Assembly (NCBI RefSeq): GCF_000263195.1
Contig: NC_018748.1
Location: 4,278,001 to 4,342,000, forward strand
Length of the DNA: 64,000 bases
DNA from: Emticicia oligotrophica DSM 17448
Lineage (GTDB): Bacteria; Bacteroidota; Bacteroidia; Cytophagales; Spirosomataceae
Reading direction: 5' to 3'
Positions 63,501-64,000 of this stretch are shown one piece after another (position 1 is the first letter of the stretch; each line of letters starts with the position of its first letter). The notes beneath the pieces were generated by a model. It had not been told where the DNA came from. It did not search any database and was given only the letters and a program-made list of their open reading frames with translations. A program made the translations under genes and the position numbers.

Positions 63501-64000
63501 GACATAATCGAACGTTCACGAATTGAGTCAATTGGTGGGTTGGTAACTTGTGCAAATAATTGCTTGAAATAGTACGATAAGTGTTGGCTTTGGTCTGAAA
63601 GAATTGCCAAAGGAGTATCTACACCCATTGAACCAATCGCTTCAGCACCTGTTTGGGCCATTTGAGCAAGAATCATGCGAAGGTCTTCTGATGTAAAACC
63701 AAAGGTAATTTGGCGTTTCAATAAAGTATCTTCGCTGTAATGTTGGTATGGGCGAATTGATTTTGGAAGCTCAGTGGTTTTGATTTTGTTTTCATCTAAC
63801 CATTCTTGGTATGGTTGTCGAGAACAAATATCAGCTTTAATTTCTTCGTCTGGAATGATACGGCCTTGTTCCATATCTACTACAAACATTTTACCCGGCT
63901 GTAAACGTCCCTTAGATACTACTTTCTCTTGGTCGATATCTAATACACCAGCTTCAGATGCCATGATAACAGTATCATCGTTTAATACCCAATAACGAGA
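60569..64000 (-). CDS. gltB: Glutamate synthase large subunit, 5' end cut by the window
   Basis: The alpha subunit of GOGAT. The frame is open to the window edge: upstream of the internal Met at 63964 it reads [12 protein letters not shown], so the start and the N-terminal glutaminase domain with its catalytic Cys are partly outside. Present are the end of the glutaminase part (ASEAGVLDI), the central domain, the FMN-binding synthase barrel ([37 protein letters not shown] given here in part as [27 protein letters not shown]), the 3Fe-4S cysteines in [15 protein letters not shown] and the C-terminal GXGXG helix domain ([20 protein letters not shown]). gltD follows. Confidence 0.97.
   Translation of the reverse strand, partial: [1143 protein letters not shown]

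Overview
The window is AT-rich chromosomal DNA of a Bacteroidota bacterium, most likely a member of the Cytophagales. The evidence is a full-length SprA (type IX secretion translocon, about 2,400 residues) in the order ruvA-sprA-gcvH, a gliding-motility permease GldF, two DUF4199 proteins, many signal peptides, and promoter-like TTG / TAnnTTTG pairs typical of the phylum. Gene density is high, and intergenic hairpins followed by U-tracts mark many operon ends. I see no rRNA, tRNA, insertion sequence, prophage or CRISPR array. The only RNA gene I can support is tmRNA. Genus was not determined.

Layout. 0-0.78 kb: no gene recognised, apart from a perfect palindrome and a hisG promoter candidate. 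0.78-3.8 kb: hisG, hisD and an SDR dehydrogenase. 3.8-8.3 kb (minus): a lipoprotein aldose epimerase, an FMN-binding protein, tmRNA (ssrA) and tex. 8.4-16.5 kb: mixed accessory and metabolic genes (lipoprotein, DUF1801, SSS symporter, tyrosine recombinase, pdxA, a 2-hydroxyacid dehydrogenase, a GH140/DUF4038 glycosidase and a papain-like protease with an acidic tail). 16.7-25.1 kb: RND-type exporter and ybeY, meaB, SDR, lipoprotein, queA-ispD. 24.3-28.3 kb (minus): one operon of a dihydroorotase-like protein lacking the metal HxH motif, two DUF4199 proteins, gldF and phzF. 28.3-36.9 kb: gcvH, sprA, ruvA. 36.9-40 kb: a barrel-like protein and an ABC transporter operon with a DUF3299 protein. 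40-45.8 kb (plus): 1-Cys peroxiredoxin, GH25 lysozyme, pgi and a LysM protein with a decayed lytic-transglycosylase domain. 45.8-55.9 kb: a surface-polysaccharide region of GT-C-type and other polytopic membrane proteins, an O-antigen ligase/polymerase-like protein, GT4, GT2 and an acyltransferase. 56-64 kb: a BatA/BatC-like pair, purC, gltD and gltB, the last running off the right edge.

How the parts fit. Much is housekeeping (His, Glu, purine, PLP, isoprenoid, queuosine, glycolysis, Holliday-junction processing, ribosome rescue). The accessory part concerns the cell envelope: secretion and gliding (SprA, GldF), polysaccharide synthesis and transfer, wall binding and hydrolysis (LysM, GH25), and export or metal handling by ABC and RND systems.

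The observations most worth checking are: a glycosyltransferase whose frame extends 50 codons past its first usual start codon to an ATC behind a GGAGG; apparent pseudo-enzymes (dihydroorotase-like, lytic-transglycosylase-like); a tyrosine recombinase with Lys in place of the first catalytic Arg; a papain-like protease with a duplicated module and an Asp/Glu tail; and a DUF3299-ABC operon resembling zinc-regulated Zrg systems. I did not find one clearly new multi-gene system.
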